From Cordia subcordata (taxonomy: Eukaryota > Streptophyta > Magnoliopsida > Boraginales > Cordiaceae): a stretch of DNA of 64,000 bases. Shown piece by piece: positions 13,321-23,785 of the stretch. Below the pieces are notes generated by a model. The model was not told where the DNA came from, searched no databases, and worked only from the letters and a program-made list of their open reading frames with translations. Both the position numbers and the translations under genes were made by a program. The stretch covers positions 2,398,501 through 2,462,500 of the forward strand of contig JAPTOF010000003.1 in assembly GCA_028554755.1 (NCBI GenBank), given 5' to 3'. The number at the start of each line of letters is the position of its first letter. The first letter of the stretch is position 1.

Positions 13321-15089
13321 AATGTTCACTTATGTACAACTGGTGCCAAAACAGGTATGGAATCTGGATGTGATAGTTGTGCTGTCTGCTGTTCATGCTA
13401 TTTGTGCTTAAACACTCCTGGATATTTCTGGGTTAATTCGAAAGTATAAAATCAAAGGGAATGGAGATAGGATAGATAAAAAATTTTCACAAGATTTTTT
13501 CATTTCAAAAACCTCTGTGCAAGTGCATGTGTTCTCCCAGTCACCTCTAATTTAGAGTTGCATTTCACCTTATGGCTTGTAGGGCTTAGAGGGGTAGTCA
13601 AGAAAAGACTGGGCCAACAAAATTTGGTGACAGTGTTGAAGTTGATGAACAATATAATTCTGTCGATTTCTACCCTTGTATGTGCCAACTTTGGGTATCT
13701 AGTTTGGTTTAAAAACCATTTAAAAGACTAAATAAATAGAAAAATAGATTACTGCCTCTACATTGCTTTGGTGGTAATTTGTAAAAGGAAAATTATGGTC
13801 AAAGTTTCATATCTTCCTTCCCCCCAACCCCCAGGCATTACTTTTCCTACCAATACACCTCTACCTTAATTTTTGTCTTTTTTCTGCAGTCTCAACGTCA
13901 GAGTTTCTGGACACTCTACCTCTTCTGTCTAAATGCCATCCTTGTGCTTTAGTTTTCATAGCATCACCACTGTTGTTCCCATCCAACATTGTAATGATTT
14001 AGGATTTTAATGTAGAATCTGAATTTCAGTTGTTGAATGTTTGCTTATTTACTCTTGAATGATCATGAACTGGGATTAAATTTTTCCACTTGACATTGGT
14101 AATTCACAAATATGTACACTGGAAGATCTAAAAAGGATATTGTGTTTCATTTTGGTTAATCGTCAGTTCTACTTCAGTTGATCACTGTGCACCTAAAACC
14201 TCCTAATGAGCACCCTTAGTGGCTTACAACTTCAATTGATCATTGTGCACCTAAAACCACCCAATGAGCACCCCTAGTGGCTTGCACAATGGATATATAG
14301 TATATGAGAGTGGATGGTCCTGGGGAATTCCACACATTGCAGAAAAACAAGCAACTGCTTCTAAACTTCTCCCGACTGATTTGCAGCATTATTGACATGA
14401 AACTTCAGTAAGTGGGCATGACGCACCAGGATTCTGGAGCAATCTAGAAGTATTTTCAAGAAGAGAGGATGCTTCTGTAACTTGAGCAAGTTACCCTCTC
14501 TTTCTCATCTGTCTATGTGCTGGGCAATAACTACCTCAAGAAACCATAATTCTTTTTTGGGCTAAGATTGCACTTGAAATTGCTCAAAATACTTTTTCTA
14601 GTTTGATATATTTCTGCCCAGTCCAATGAGTAATCTGTTTACCACTTAAACCCTTCACCCCTCCCTCACCTTGTCTACAGAAAGGTATCCTCTGGTTTAT
14701 GTATGCTTCTTTATGTGTACTGTGGGCTCAATAAACTTTGTGTTAGACCTTCAAAATGCTGATATACTTAAGCCTCCTGGTTTGGAGAAATCTGAGGTTT
14801 CCTCTTCTGAAAGTGACAGATGGTTCTCCAGCTCTTAGTGAGGTGGAGACTCAAGAGTATCTAAAGAAGATTGAAGTGGAGGTACAAGCAGCAATTGCCG
14901 AGAAGCAGAAAAAGGCTGCATCTGCTGAAAGTGAGGTTAAATCCGAAGGTCAGTCCCAAGACATAAATGCTTGTAGCACTGATGAGCAATCTCTCTCAAT
15001 GTTCACTGACACTTAATTTACAACTAGTCTCAGATACTCAAGAAGCCACTTCAGTAGCTTCTCCTCAACAGCCTGAAAGTGAGACATGA
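6822..15089 (+). CDS. HCF106: Sec-independent protein translocase TATB, chloroplastic (HCF106)
   Basis: Thylakoid cpTat translocase subunit. In this family TatB with cpTatC binds twin-arginine precursors before export into the lumen. Exons: 6822-7011, 8115-8236, 8963-9022, 9108-9246, 12184-12315, 13104-13247, 14820-14948, 15034-15089. All introns are GT-AG, the phases agree, and the product is 323 aa. Residues 1-76 are a Ser-rich chloroplast transit peptide. The mature protein should start near SLFGVGAPE (77-85), with the conserved TM-helix Glu at 85, one membrane helix (about 83-98), the FGP hinge at 97-99, then the amphipathic helix VARNIGKTLRSF (105-116). The acidic tail is unusually long because exons 5, 6 and 7 are related repeats (TTEEYLK, TTEEYAT, TQEYLKK). 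As recalled, the Arabidopsis protein is about 260 aa with one such segment. If intron 7 (85 nt) is retained, an alternative C-terminus stops at 15016. Exons 1-5 are the most certain. Confidence 0.92.
7217..7444. mobile_element. Tourist-like MITE, intact, in HCF106 intron 1
   Basis: A 228-bp element with terminal inverted repeats GGGCATGTTTGGATTGGCTT and AAGTCAATCCAAACGAACCC, flanked by TTA on both sides. The TWA target duplication and GGGC..GTTTGG ends fit PIF/Harbinger-type (Tourist) MITEs. The interior is palindromic and non-coding. This is the best-preserved family copy with a perfect target duplication. Confidence 0.85.
7561..7807. mobile_element. Tourist-like MITE, second copy in HCF106 intron 1
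   Basis: Ends GGGCACGTTTGAATTGGCTT and AAGCCAATCTAGACAAGCCC enclose about 247 bp with an inner poly(A) stretch. The flanking triplets (TTC/TTT) are an imperfect target duplication. Same family as the copy 117 bp upstream. Confidence 0.75.
9430..12800 (+). repeat. Intragenic tandem duplication in HCF106 (intron with tail exon)
   Basis: Blocks at about 9430-10390 and 10870-11800 are diverged copies. Matching landmarks: GCTGCAGGGCT near 9644 and 11107, and GTAGCAAGTTTTT near 9777 and 11216. A second matched pair is about 10590-10860 and 12560-12800 (GGCCAGCC/AGCCAGCC, GGAATGTGCA, CTTCTAACCAGTTGAC versus GTTCTAACCAATTGAC). The gene therefore holds a tandem duplication of roughly 1.4-1.9 kb. The downstream unit includes exon 5; the corresponding part of the upstream unit (about 10390-10590) has no recognisable exon. 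Confidence 0.75.
13282..13321. repeat. Compound (GT)n(GA)n microsatellite
   Basis: A GT run passes directly into an uninterrupted GA run inside HCF106 intron 6. Confidence 0.95.
14172..14287. repeat. 58-bp tandem duplication in HCF106 intron 6
   Basis: Units 14172-14229 and 14230-14287 share GTGCACCTAAAACC, AATGAGCACCC and TAGTGGCTT, with about six mismatches. It is a local intronic duplication with no coding potential. Confidence 0.85.
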
Positions 15090-16200
15090 AAAGGCGAGAA
15101 ACAAGTGACTTTTCTTGAAGGAGATAGAAGTGGTGTAGACTTGATGGTTTCAGAACTCCTGCTTAGAGGACAGTGCTGTAGTGAGACTTCATAGCTTTTT
15201 CTGCATTTCAGTCAGAAGGTAACCATTCAGATCCATGGCTGGAGGGGAGTGCATTAGTTTCGGATCCCACGGTGTAGTCACTAGAATTTCTAGAGCTAGA
15301 GCTTATATCTTGGTGTTTCCATGATAACTTTACTGTTAAGACTTCCAGTGTTACCATACTGCATGCTCTCATTTTTCAAGTGCAAGTGTATGCTCCTCTC
15401 TGATCACCTAGTACAATTCTTCTTATCCAACTTTGTTTCACAAAAAGGTATATGTGTAGTCACTGACAAAATTGAAACTCTGGAGTTGAATGTACATTTT
15501 TCACGATGACCTTGTCAGGCAAACAAATTGCTAGCAATTTACTGGGGCTCACAGTTTTCATCCCTGAGGGGCAAAGAAGTAGAAGTTCACAAGGTTAACG
15601 CAGTTGCATGTCGCGAATTTAGATTTTCTTAGAACGTTATAACTGTAGGAGTAAGGCCAATAGTAGTAAAATAAGCAGTTTTGATGAAATGACTGGAGGC
15701 TTTGAGTGTGCAGCTTAAATCATTGCATTATCATTTCATTATTATGGATCTCACCTACAAGAGGATTCAAATTTTACTCAGAAGAGGTGGGAGCTGTGTG
15801 TCTTTGTGTGTGTGTGGGTTTTTGTTTCTTTGGTTGACAAGGAAACCCATCTGGCTTTTGCTTGGTGGTGAACCTCAAGTGGGTAGACCAGTTCCACGAC
15901 CCTAAAAATATATGGTTCTTTTTCTTCGCAAGGGAAGATAATGTATTTATGCAGTAGTATACCAACAAAGGAAATAAACCCTTGCATTGATTAAATAATT
16001 CAATATGGAGATCTTGAAAGAGATTTCTGAAACCAAGAAAGATTAATAACACTCTGAAAGCAAATCAAGTCTAACAACAGCCACATTAAAAGAAAAAAGA
16101 AGAAGCATAGTTGTGTCTGAAGCAAACAAACAAGCAAGCTACATGGCAGATCATAAATGCTCATCAAATTACCAACTGATCATCAAACTACTCATCATTG
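15090..16200. other. Convergent 3' region between HCF106 and DCR
   Basis: No gene recognised. The left part should be HCF106 3' UTR (+) and the right part DCR 3' UTR (-). A Ser/His-rich minus-strand open frame (15774-16052) and short plus-strand frames show no family features. A T/G microsatellite-like stretch lies near 15799-15827. Confidence 0.6.
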
Positions 16201-19200
16201 TTATGCCTCCATGAGGAACTCTTTGTCTTTCTCCAGCTTCTCCATAGCATTGGCCTCCAAGCTGATCTCCACATCAATGCCATTGCCACCACTCTTCCCT
16301 GGATACAGATACACCATGCCGTCAAACCTGTTGTTGCATCCACTCCTCACACTCTCAGGCTTCCCAAAACCGAAGTCAATATCATAAACCTTAAACCTTG
16401 GTGAACTTCCAACTGCAACACAATTCACTCCAGCATCTTTGTATTGGAATATTATGGGGTTGCTTTCCCACTCACTGTTGCGGGTGTCGATAGCCTTGGC
16501 ATCGTGCGCTTCTATCGCTTTCTGTATAAGTCCTGCTGCCAATTCTGGCGGATGAGCCAGCAACAGCCCGGCCGCGGTCACCGTGAAAATGGCCTGAATC
16601 AGGTTGCCAAAGTAGCTCTCAGGCATTGGAGGATCAACCCTTTTTCTGCAGTCGGCAAAGACTGTGAAAACAGTGTAGTCCTCGGGCTTGAGCTCGCGCG
16701 CACGTGTGACTGCGCGCCACACGTGCGTGGATAGCGACTGGAATGTCGAAAATGGCTTTGACCCTCCCCCCGGCGGGTTCGCATTCGCCTTTGACTTTAT
16801 TTGGTCAATTGCTGACTCGGAGAACTTGAAGACTTTTTCTCTCAGGGGTGGGTCCGGGTTTGTGCTGACGTCACCGTTGGCCGCTGACTTGGCATGTTGG
16901 GGTGCGTCGGAGGGCTTGGAGAGGTTGAGTTTCACACGTGTGTTTCGGGCCTTGGTCCGGTCCAGGAAAGGTGTGACCGAGATGGTAGTGGATCCACGAC
17001 AAATCTCGGCCCAAGAGCTCATGAAGTGCCACGTGGAGGTACCATCCAGTATGGCGTGATTGAAGGCAAAGCCCATTGCTAGGCCATCCTTGAGCTTGGT
17101 CAGCTGTAGGCAATTCAAAGTACGTTTCACAATTATTATTGTAAAAAATTTGGTAAGGTAGCAACGGGGACATCATGGTGTTATTCTCTTAAGTAATTCC
17201 TACTTTAGAATGAATTTTAATGACGAGTAATGTTATATATCACATCCAAAAGATTAACAACATATGAGGATAAGGTCATAAAGGTTAGAGGCCCTCATCA
17301 TAAATGGTACCAGTTGGACGTTTAATGCATGCAATAATTGGTAGAGGCTATTGTCATAAATGGCATCAACTGGATGTATAAATGTAATAAATAATTAACA
17401 GAGGCTCTGTTCAGAGCTTAAATATAAATAACATTATGAAAAAAATCTAAATTTGTCCAAACTTGCTTGTAAAAAAGCTCCCAAATGAGTGACAGACTCA
17501 GTCACTCAGAAGAGTTGTTGGACAATTTAATTTCAACAGAAATTCACGTGAAGATCAAATTTCCAGATTTGAGGTTCTGAATTGCTTGGGATCAAGAACT
17601 TCTTATCACTACAAATGTCAATGTACAAAAGTTTGATTTCTTTTGATGTTCCAAGAATTCATAGCCTCATAACGTTAAAAAATATTACGAAATGATCTAA
17701 ATCAGCAGCTTATACCCCATCAAACTCTCTCCGGTTTGCAACTTGGACCAATTAAACATTTTGAAATTAAGCAATTAATAGTGTGTTTGGAATAATCTTA
17801 TTTTAAGATACTTATTCTATTAAAATTTAGAAATATCTTATAAGTTTAAGATATTTTATCACATGCGCCGTGCATTCTATAGTTGTAAAGGATAAACTAG
17901 GATGGATTGCTTATTTCTTATAAGATAAAAATTATGCTTTTGTTTTGAATTTTCATATGATACATGATAAGATTTCTTAAATTTTATAAAATGTAGCCTT
18001 ATTTTAATAGGATAAACATATTAAAATAAGACCATAACAAACAAAGCATAAGAGGTGGGTGTTACTAGGTATCGTCATATTTTCACCACCTATTTATTAT
18101 CTCCTAAGTTTATATATACTAGTTAGTAGAGCAAAATAACAATATTTTCTATTTTTCTTTTTTCTTTTAGAATTTTAATTAAGTATTTATGTAAGATGTG
18201 ATAAGTACTTACAAAAGCTGCGTGATATCTAACATGTCTTAAAAAATAATTCAGTTAGCGTCGTTGACTGTAGGTCAATTAAAGTTCCACAAGTCTCGTT
18301 TTCATACGAGGCAAAAACCATAGAGTATCAAAATGCACTGTTTTCACCACCGGCCTAGCGATCTAGTACTGGTATATATCTCGTTTTAAGTACGAAAAAT
18401 TTTGATATTAATTTTCAATAATTGTAATTATTATATTGTCGATCACTAATTTTTCTTGAATTGAAAAAAAAAAATCCACTATTTCGAGTCTCTACAACAT
18501 GCATGTTATGCACAAGGATTCGAAAGGGCTCGTTGAATTTATTGTACAAAATCTTACCTGTACGGTCAGAAGTGGCCGGTGAAGCCCATCCAAATTTAAG
18601 ACACCACTGATTATTATATTATTGGTCTTTAATTTTTTTGAATTAAAAAAAAAAAAAATTACACCATTTCAGGTCTTAAGAATATGCATGTTATGCACAA
18701 GGATTCAAAAAGGGTCCCGAAAAATAACTTTAAGTCTATTGTACGTAATCTAGATTACCTGCACGGACAAAAGTGGCCGGTGAAGCCCCTCCAAGTTCAA
18801 GATACCATTGTAAGGCAGCAGCTCCTTGAACATGGTGGTGCCTTCCTCAAGTGTAAGATCCGCTACTTCAATCCCCTCAGCAGCAGCAACCACCACCTCA
18901 GCACCCTCCATGTCATCATCGTACTCAACCTTAAACACCCCATCCTCATCCTTACCCAATTTCCCAGCCAGCTGATAAAAATCTTCCAACACTACGCTTA
19001 GCGAATCCTTAAGCTTCTCAACCATGTCATCAAACTCACCACCATTATTACAACCTTTGTAGATCATCATTTTCTGGTTATAGTAAAATGCTAAGTATGG
19101 AAGATCAAATGTCACAAGCTGGCATTCTTTTCTCCCGACAGGTTTCGTGGGCTTGACATGTTTTTTGCTGATAATTTTCACCTTTGAGGCTGTTTCTTGC

Positions 19201-19220
19201 TTCGGAATTTCGCCTGCCAT
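16201..19220 (-). CDS. DCR: BAHD acyltransferase, DCR type (Defective in Cuticular Ridges)
   Basis: Predicted cytosolic BAHD acyl-CoA transferase. The Arabidopsis homologue is needed for cutin and cuticular ridge formation. Exon 1 is 19220-18759 (154 codons, phase 0, ending CAG|gtaatc). Exon 2 is 17103-16201 (acceptor CTACAG). The product is 454 aa. Exon 1 has the family signature KECQLVTFDLPYLAFYYNQK and FYQLAGKLGKDEDG. Exon 2 opens LTKLKDGLAMGF and carries the catalytic HxxxD motif HAILD (170-174) and a C-terminal DFGFG (397-401), the variant of DFGWG seen in DCR proteins. Also seen are FADCRKRVDPPMPESYFGN and VNCVAVGSSPRFKVYDIDFG. There are no frameshifts. It is somewhat shorter than the about 480 aa I recall for Arabidopsis DCR. 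Substrate is inferred from family only. Confidence 0.92.
17781..18048. mobile_element. MITE-like element in DCR intron
   Basis: The left end GTGTGTTTGGAATAATCTTA and TTTTAAGAT is mirrored by the right end TTAAAATAAGACCATAACAA followed by ACAAAGCATA. The roughly 268-bp interior is AT-rich. Flanking ATA triplets could be a target duplication. The family is different from the GGGC..GTTTGG MITEs. Confidence 0.55.
18419..18810. repeat. About 195-bp tandem duplication copying the end of DCR exon 1
   Basis: Units about 18419-18609 and 18610-18810 are diverged tandem copies: GCATGTTATGCACAAGGATTC, GAAGTGGCCGGTGAAGCCC versus AAAGTGGCCGGTGAAGCCC, and both have a poly(A) tract. The second unit contains the real 3' end of DCR exon 1 and its splice donor. 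The first is an intronic pseudo-copy that still has a donor-like CAG|GTAAGAT at about 18556-18564 (minus strand). Confidence 0.8.
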
Positions 19221-20217
19221 GCCTGATTGATTGACTTAAAAGCCAAAAACGAAAAAAACCCAAGAAAAAATTTAAGCTACTTACAGAATTACGGTGAGAT
19301 TTTTCTTTTCTGCGTTTTTTTTTTTTTGTCGGAATCTTTTCTGCGTTTTGGTAATGTGCTTATGCGTGTTTACTTATAGCAAAATGGACATAGGGTACGG
19401 TTGGCATGCATTTAAGAGGTTCATGAAAATGCAGTTGTGGCCTATTAATTACTCTTTGTTTCTGTGTGTGTTAGGTTGGAAGTTAGAGTTCGAAAAGAAA
19501 AGGAAAAAAAAAAAAAGTTGTGAAAAGTTTTTCTTTTATCTGTGTACTATGTTGGGATGTGCTTTTAGCCGAGGTAAAGTGGAAGTGCTTTCGTGATGTT
19601 GATAAACGAGAGAAAACTTGTAAGTTGCATATGAGATTATTCAAAGGGATTTAGATTTAGATTAAAGAAAATTATATTCTTACTTCCATTTATTGCTAAA
19701 TAAGGATCACTCTATAACGTATAGGGTGGACCTTACATAGGTGTAAACCCATTCTGAAGTAACATACATGGTAGATTTTACATGTGTGTAGAGTTCATCC
19801 CATATATTTTACTATATTGAAATTTAAAAAGTCAAAATGAGTCCTAAATGTTATGAATAATCTCAATAGAAAACATCTAATAGTTAGCAATGCAAGGTGA
19901 TTTCATGTCATCAAATGAGTATAAATTATCCATAATCAAATGCCATCAGGCTAAAAATCCTAAATTCTGGAAAAAAAAAACTGAAATTTAACTTTTTTCT
20001 AAATTTTAACTATTTTTTAAATTTAATCCAAATATTTATTACAAAAAAATATGTTTTTTAATTTTCAAGGGAAAAATCAATCAGTACCAACCCTATATAT
20101 CCCTAATCAAAAGGCATGAATGTTGTTTTGGACTGGCTTGCTAAAGTGGCTAGGTATTATTTGTTATCCTCTACTAATGTACCCAGCAAATGTTCTTCTA
20201 TCCTTACAAATGATATA

Positions 20218-20452
20218 GGGCTTGTTTGGATTGGTTTTTTTATAAAAAAAAAATACTTCTTTTTTTTTTTAAAAAGTTATATTAAATTTATAATAATTAT
20301 TTAATTTGTCTTTTCAAAAAACTTTATAACTCTAAAAAAAGCTCAAATACAACTTTTTTTAGAAGCCAAAATTTAAAGCTTTTCAAAAAAATTATTTTTT
20401 AAAAGCTATTAAAAACAATACTTTTGAAAAAAAAAACAATTTAAACGGGCCC
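20218..20452. mobile_element. Tourist-like MITE (GGGC..GTTTGG family)
   Basis: Ends GGGCTTGTTTGGATTGGTTT and AACAATTTAAACGGGCCC, with ATA on both sides (3-bp duplication). Length 235 bp. The interior matches the copies at 7217 and 46069, including the AAATTTATAATAATTATT segment and the AGCTCAAATAC segment. Confidence 0.8.
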
Positions 20453-20578
20453 ATAACTCAGAGCAGTATTGGATAGAGACATAATTGATCTATTATGAAT
20501 TTGATTATATTAATGCCATCAGAGCAAGCCGTAACTAACACATTAGAAGTGTAAAATTAGTTCTTGCATTTGAGTAAG

Positions 20579-20695
20579 AGGGTGTTTTGCTTTGCTTATT
20601 TTGGGTGCTTATAAGTACCTGAAAAAAAAATTTCCTCTCACATATTTTTACTATTTAAATACTTATAAGTACCAAATAAGCAAACCAAACACCCT
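20579..20695. mobile_element. Short MITE with AGGGTGTTTTGCTTTGCTTA ends
   Basis: The 117-bp element is nearly one long inverted repeat. The left end AGGGTGTTTTGCTTTGCTTA pairs with the right end AAGCAAACCAAACACCCT, and the inner GTGCTTATAAGTACC mirrors ACTTATAAGTACC. No clear target duplication. Confidence 0.7.
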
Positions 20696-21533
20696 AGAAG
20701 GCTGAGAGAACTGGTTGGAATTTGATTTTAAGGTGTTGCTCAAAGTGCCAACAATTAAATGGCTAAAAGGGCTCCTCACTTTGCTTTAATGCATTATTAT
20801 TGACCATTTAAAAGAAAAATATTACAATTATTCATGTGCAAGGCTCAAAAACAAATTTCACTATTTTTTAAAAAAATATTAAAATTATTCACGTGTAAAA
20901 CTGAAAAACGAACTTTGTCTACACGTTAAAAGGCATATTAACACAATAAATAAATATATTAATTTTTTTTTACAACTTAAATTTTTAAATGAGATGATAA
21001 CTCTAACACGAACAACGGTGAAAGTGGTCTTCAAGTGTCGCTCAAAGTGCCAACAATTGATTGGCCAAAGGGCCCCTCACTTGGCTTTATGCATTATTGG
21101 CCATTTTCGTACGGACCAGTTGTGTAGAATTAAGAAAGCAGATCAACGGATTATATCATATCGGTCCATCAGAAGCTTAAGAAAATAAATGTGGAGTTGC
21201 TAGATTTGTGATAGTCTTCTAATTATTGATGTACCTTGCACAAATAGGAGTAATGACAATTACATATTTGAACCCAGCTGTATGAAATTATCGTACCAAA
21301 TATCTAGTTGTCAAAGTAATTATAAATTAATAGCTTTAATTTACAAGTATGTAGTCACTACTCAATCCGAGGTTAAGCACTTGGATTACGTTTTTAATAA
21401 AAGAAAAATACTTTCTTTTAGGAAGAAAATATTTGACAGATGTTTAAATTGGTACAAAAATAGCTAAAACTCTTCAAGAAAAACTTATATTGGAATTTAA
21501 ACTTTTCAAAATGTACTTTACTCATGCATGTTA

Positions 21534-21538
21534 GGATT
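21534..21538. other. Left target-site duplication GGATT
   Basis: GGATT directly precedes the left LTR (TGTTGGG...). The same five bases follow the right LTR at 24212-24216. A 5-bp duplication is standard for LTR retrotransposons. Confidence 0.9.
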
Positions 21539-21971
21539 TGTTGGGAAAATCGAGGATACAGACACACTCACGCAGTGGAATTAAAGCATGAGTAACGAGA
21601 AAAGAATACGCGCTATTAAACGTGGTTCGGCCCTCTGCCTACGTCCACGAAAAACTCCACTAATAGAAAAGAGTACAAATTCAATAAGACTTTTTGCATG
21701 GCCTGAAAAATCTAAACCCTCTCTCACGGTGTTCTTACAATGGCTCTCTTTCTCTCTCTCAATCTAGACCTATTGCAAGACACACCTTTCAACTAATACA
21801 AGAGTCCTATTTATAGAGGAGATTTTCTTGTCCTCCAAAACAAAAGATTTCCTAATCTATCAATCCTACCATAATTAAGACTCTTATCATAACTAGAATT
21901 TTGACTCTCATTAAGACTCTTTCCTAATTTTAATATGGACTTGGGCTTAGCACTTGAGCCATAACCCAACA
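21539..21971 (-). repeat. LTR (3' LTR of the minus-strand element)
   Basis: 433 bp, beginning TGTTGGGAAAATCGAGG and ending TAACCCAACA. Compared with the other LTR it has scattered substitutions, mostly transitions, and short indels. Confidence 0.93.
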
Positions 21972-23383
21972 AATTCCTCCCTTGCGCGAGAAGTGCCAAG
22001 AATCTCCACAGTAGACGAGAATGTTACTCTTCTCTTCTTCTCAGCTTTCACTTGAGTTTCTTCACACTTGTTGCGTTCATCTCTCAACGCGATGCATCCC
22101 TCCAAGTAGCACACATGTTTCTCGTTCTTCCTCCCTTCAAGAACTAACTCATCTCTACGATACACTTTGCAGCAATCTCCTTCACCAATGTACTTGTACC
22201 CTCTTGATGCCAACTCACCCAATGAAATTATGTTGGACACACAAAATGGCACATACCTTACATTGGAGATGGTCTTGATACTACCATTGTTGAGCCTCAG
22301 GCGAACTCTTCCAATGCCAGCAACCTTCGTCTTCTGGTTGTTCCCAATAATGATGTGTTCAAGCATCTTCCCCAAAAGTAAAGTGTCGAAACTAGCTCTA
22401 TCATTGCAAACGTGAAACGTTCCCGCTGAATCCATCACCCAGTCAGTTTTCTTCCTCTTCGAGCCTTCATTAACGTTCCCGCTTACCGCCATCAAAATAG
22501 TCTCACTACCATCGCTATTATCACCTTCAATAAGGTTCGCAGAATCCTCGCCATAAACCTTCTCCTTGCCCTTAGATCTCCACTCTCTAAGGCTCTTCAT
22601 GTCCTCTCTCAATCTAGGACATCTTAGTTGGATATGGCCCTTCTCTCTGCAATAGTAGCACTCTTGATCGTCTTCTCCATCTCTAGCTCAGCTTTTTGAT
22701 CTCGATCTACCTCGGCCAGAATTCTCTCTTTCAGAACTCCTCCCTCGATTCGAACCTTTAACAGTTAGTGCTTGATCTCCACTAGGCATATTACTTCTTC
22801 CCAACATCCTCTCGTTCTCTCTCAAGAGCGCAGTCACTTCATTTTGCTCGAGAGTTTTCTTCTCCACGAGGATTGATTGCACGAACGGCTTGTACGACTT
22901 CAGCAAGGAAGATAGTAGTACGAGCGCATGTTCTTCATTCGTAATTCTCTTATCAGGCTCCTCAACACTTATAAGCTTGACCACTAACTCGTTGAATTTG
23001 TTAATGTGATCCTGGATGGTGGTTCCCTCTTCCATCTTGAATGAGTAGAGCTCCGTCCTCAAACACAATCGGTTGGTGATCGACTTTGATTCATAAATAT
23101 TCTCCAACTTGTCGAACACACCGCTCACCGTCGTCTCATCAATCACATGACATTTAATTTGCGATTCTAATGCCAACCGAATTGTACTTACGGCTCTTCG
23201 TTGTTGGGACTTCCACTTCTTATCATTAACTTCTTCCGGTTTCGCCTCTTCTAGCACTTCATCAAGGCCTTGCTGCACCAAAAGGTCCTTGATAGTATTC
23301 CTCCACAAGTTGAAGTTCATGTTCCCACTGAACATTGGAATTTCAAACTTTGTACCGGCCGTCGTCATGGCTCCTATGCACAA
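21947..23383 (-). pseudogene. Gag (UBN2) - CCHC knuckle - protease stub, with one in-frame TGA
   Basis: One reading frame runs from 23383 to 21947 and is broken only by TGA at 22690-22688. The likely start is the internal Met at 23368 (MTTAGTKFEIPMFSGN). The Gag core includes NFNLWRNTIKDLL, and ALVLLSSLLKSYKPFVQSIL fits the UBN2 family of plant Copia Gag. After the stop the same frame continues into a zinc knuckle, C-x2-C-x4-H-x4-C (CYYCREKGHIQLRC). Next comes a protease start, WVMDSAGTFHVC; canonical retro-aspartic proteases have D-S/T-G, here D-S-A-G. The frame then runs through the purine tract and stops inside the LTR. The TGA may be a mutation or may be read through; the sequence alone cannot decide. 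Confidence 0.85.
21972..21985 (-). other. Polypurine tract
   Basis: On the minus strand, AAGGGAGGAATT lies directly before the 3' LTR, the position of the plus-strand primer in reverse transcription. Confidence 0.75.
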
Positions 23384-23771
23384 ATTTGCTAAAACTCAGC
23401 AATCCAGCAAGAATTTGGCAAAAATTGACCGCAAAACGGATTCAAGACGTTAGAAAACGGTGGGGAGACCCTCGGTCAACACGGTCAAACCCCTGCAGCC
23501 ATTCGATCAACGCTGGTCAAACTTTTTGTTTAACTGTTTGACAACAAACTCACAAAACTTGACCTGCTTGTATCTCACAATCCGACCGTTGGATCGTTAC
23601 GAAATTTTAGCAGCTTACTCTCCTCTCCGAGACAATAGCAATAAACGAATCGTCGATCGGACTCCGGGAAGGCTGCCAAACGTGACCAGCAGATCAGCGA
23701 ATTTTTTTTTACTCCTCTTCGGCATTTCTTGTTTCGTTTTTCGTGCAAACCAGCGTCCTCTTTCCAACCAG

Positions 23772-23783
23772 GCTCTGATACCA
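23772..23783 (-). other. Primer-binding site for initiator tRNA-Met
   Basis: On the minus strand TGGTATCAGAGC follows the 5' LTR after two bases. This is the classic plant LTR-retrotransposon primer-binding site complementary to the 3' end of initiator tRNA-Met. Confidence 0.9.
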
Positions 23784-23785
23784 CT

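Larger units (their letters stand above)
19221..21533. other. Intergenic spacer upstream of DCR
   Basis: Contains the DCR promoter region (minus strand; no convincing TATA at the expected distance) and two MITEs annotated separately. A duplicated phrase (GCTCAAAGTGCCAACAATT followed by GGCCAAAGGG or GGCTAAAAGGG) occurs near 20739 and 21040, which suggests an old local duplication. No gene is recognised. Confidence 0.6.

Noticed and set aside
13039..13329. 96-aa minus-strand frame overlapping HCF106 exon 6
   Set aside because: Its Ser/Leu/Thr-His run is the GA/GT microsatellite translated, and the rest is antisense to the exon.
16688..17059. 123-aa plus-strand open frame
   Set aside because: Shadow of DCR exon 2 in GC-richer coding sequence; no family features of its own.
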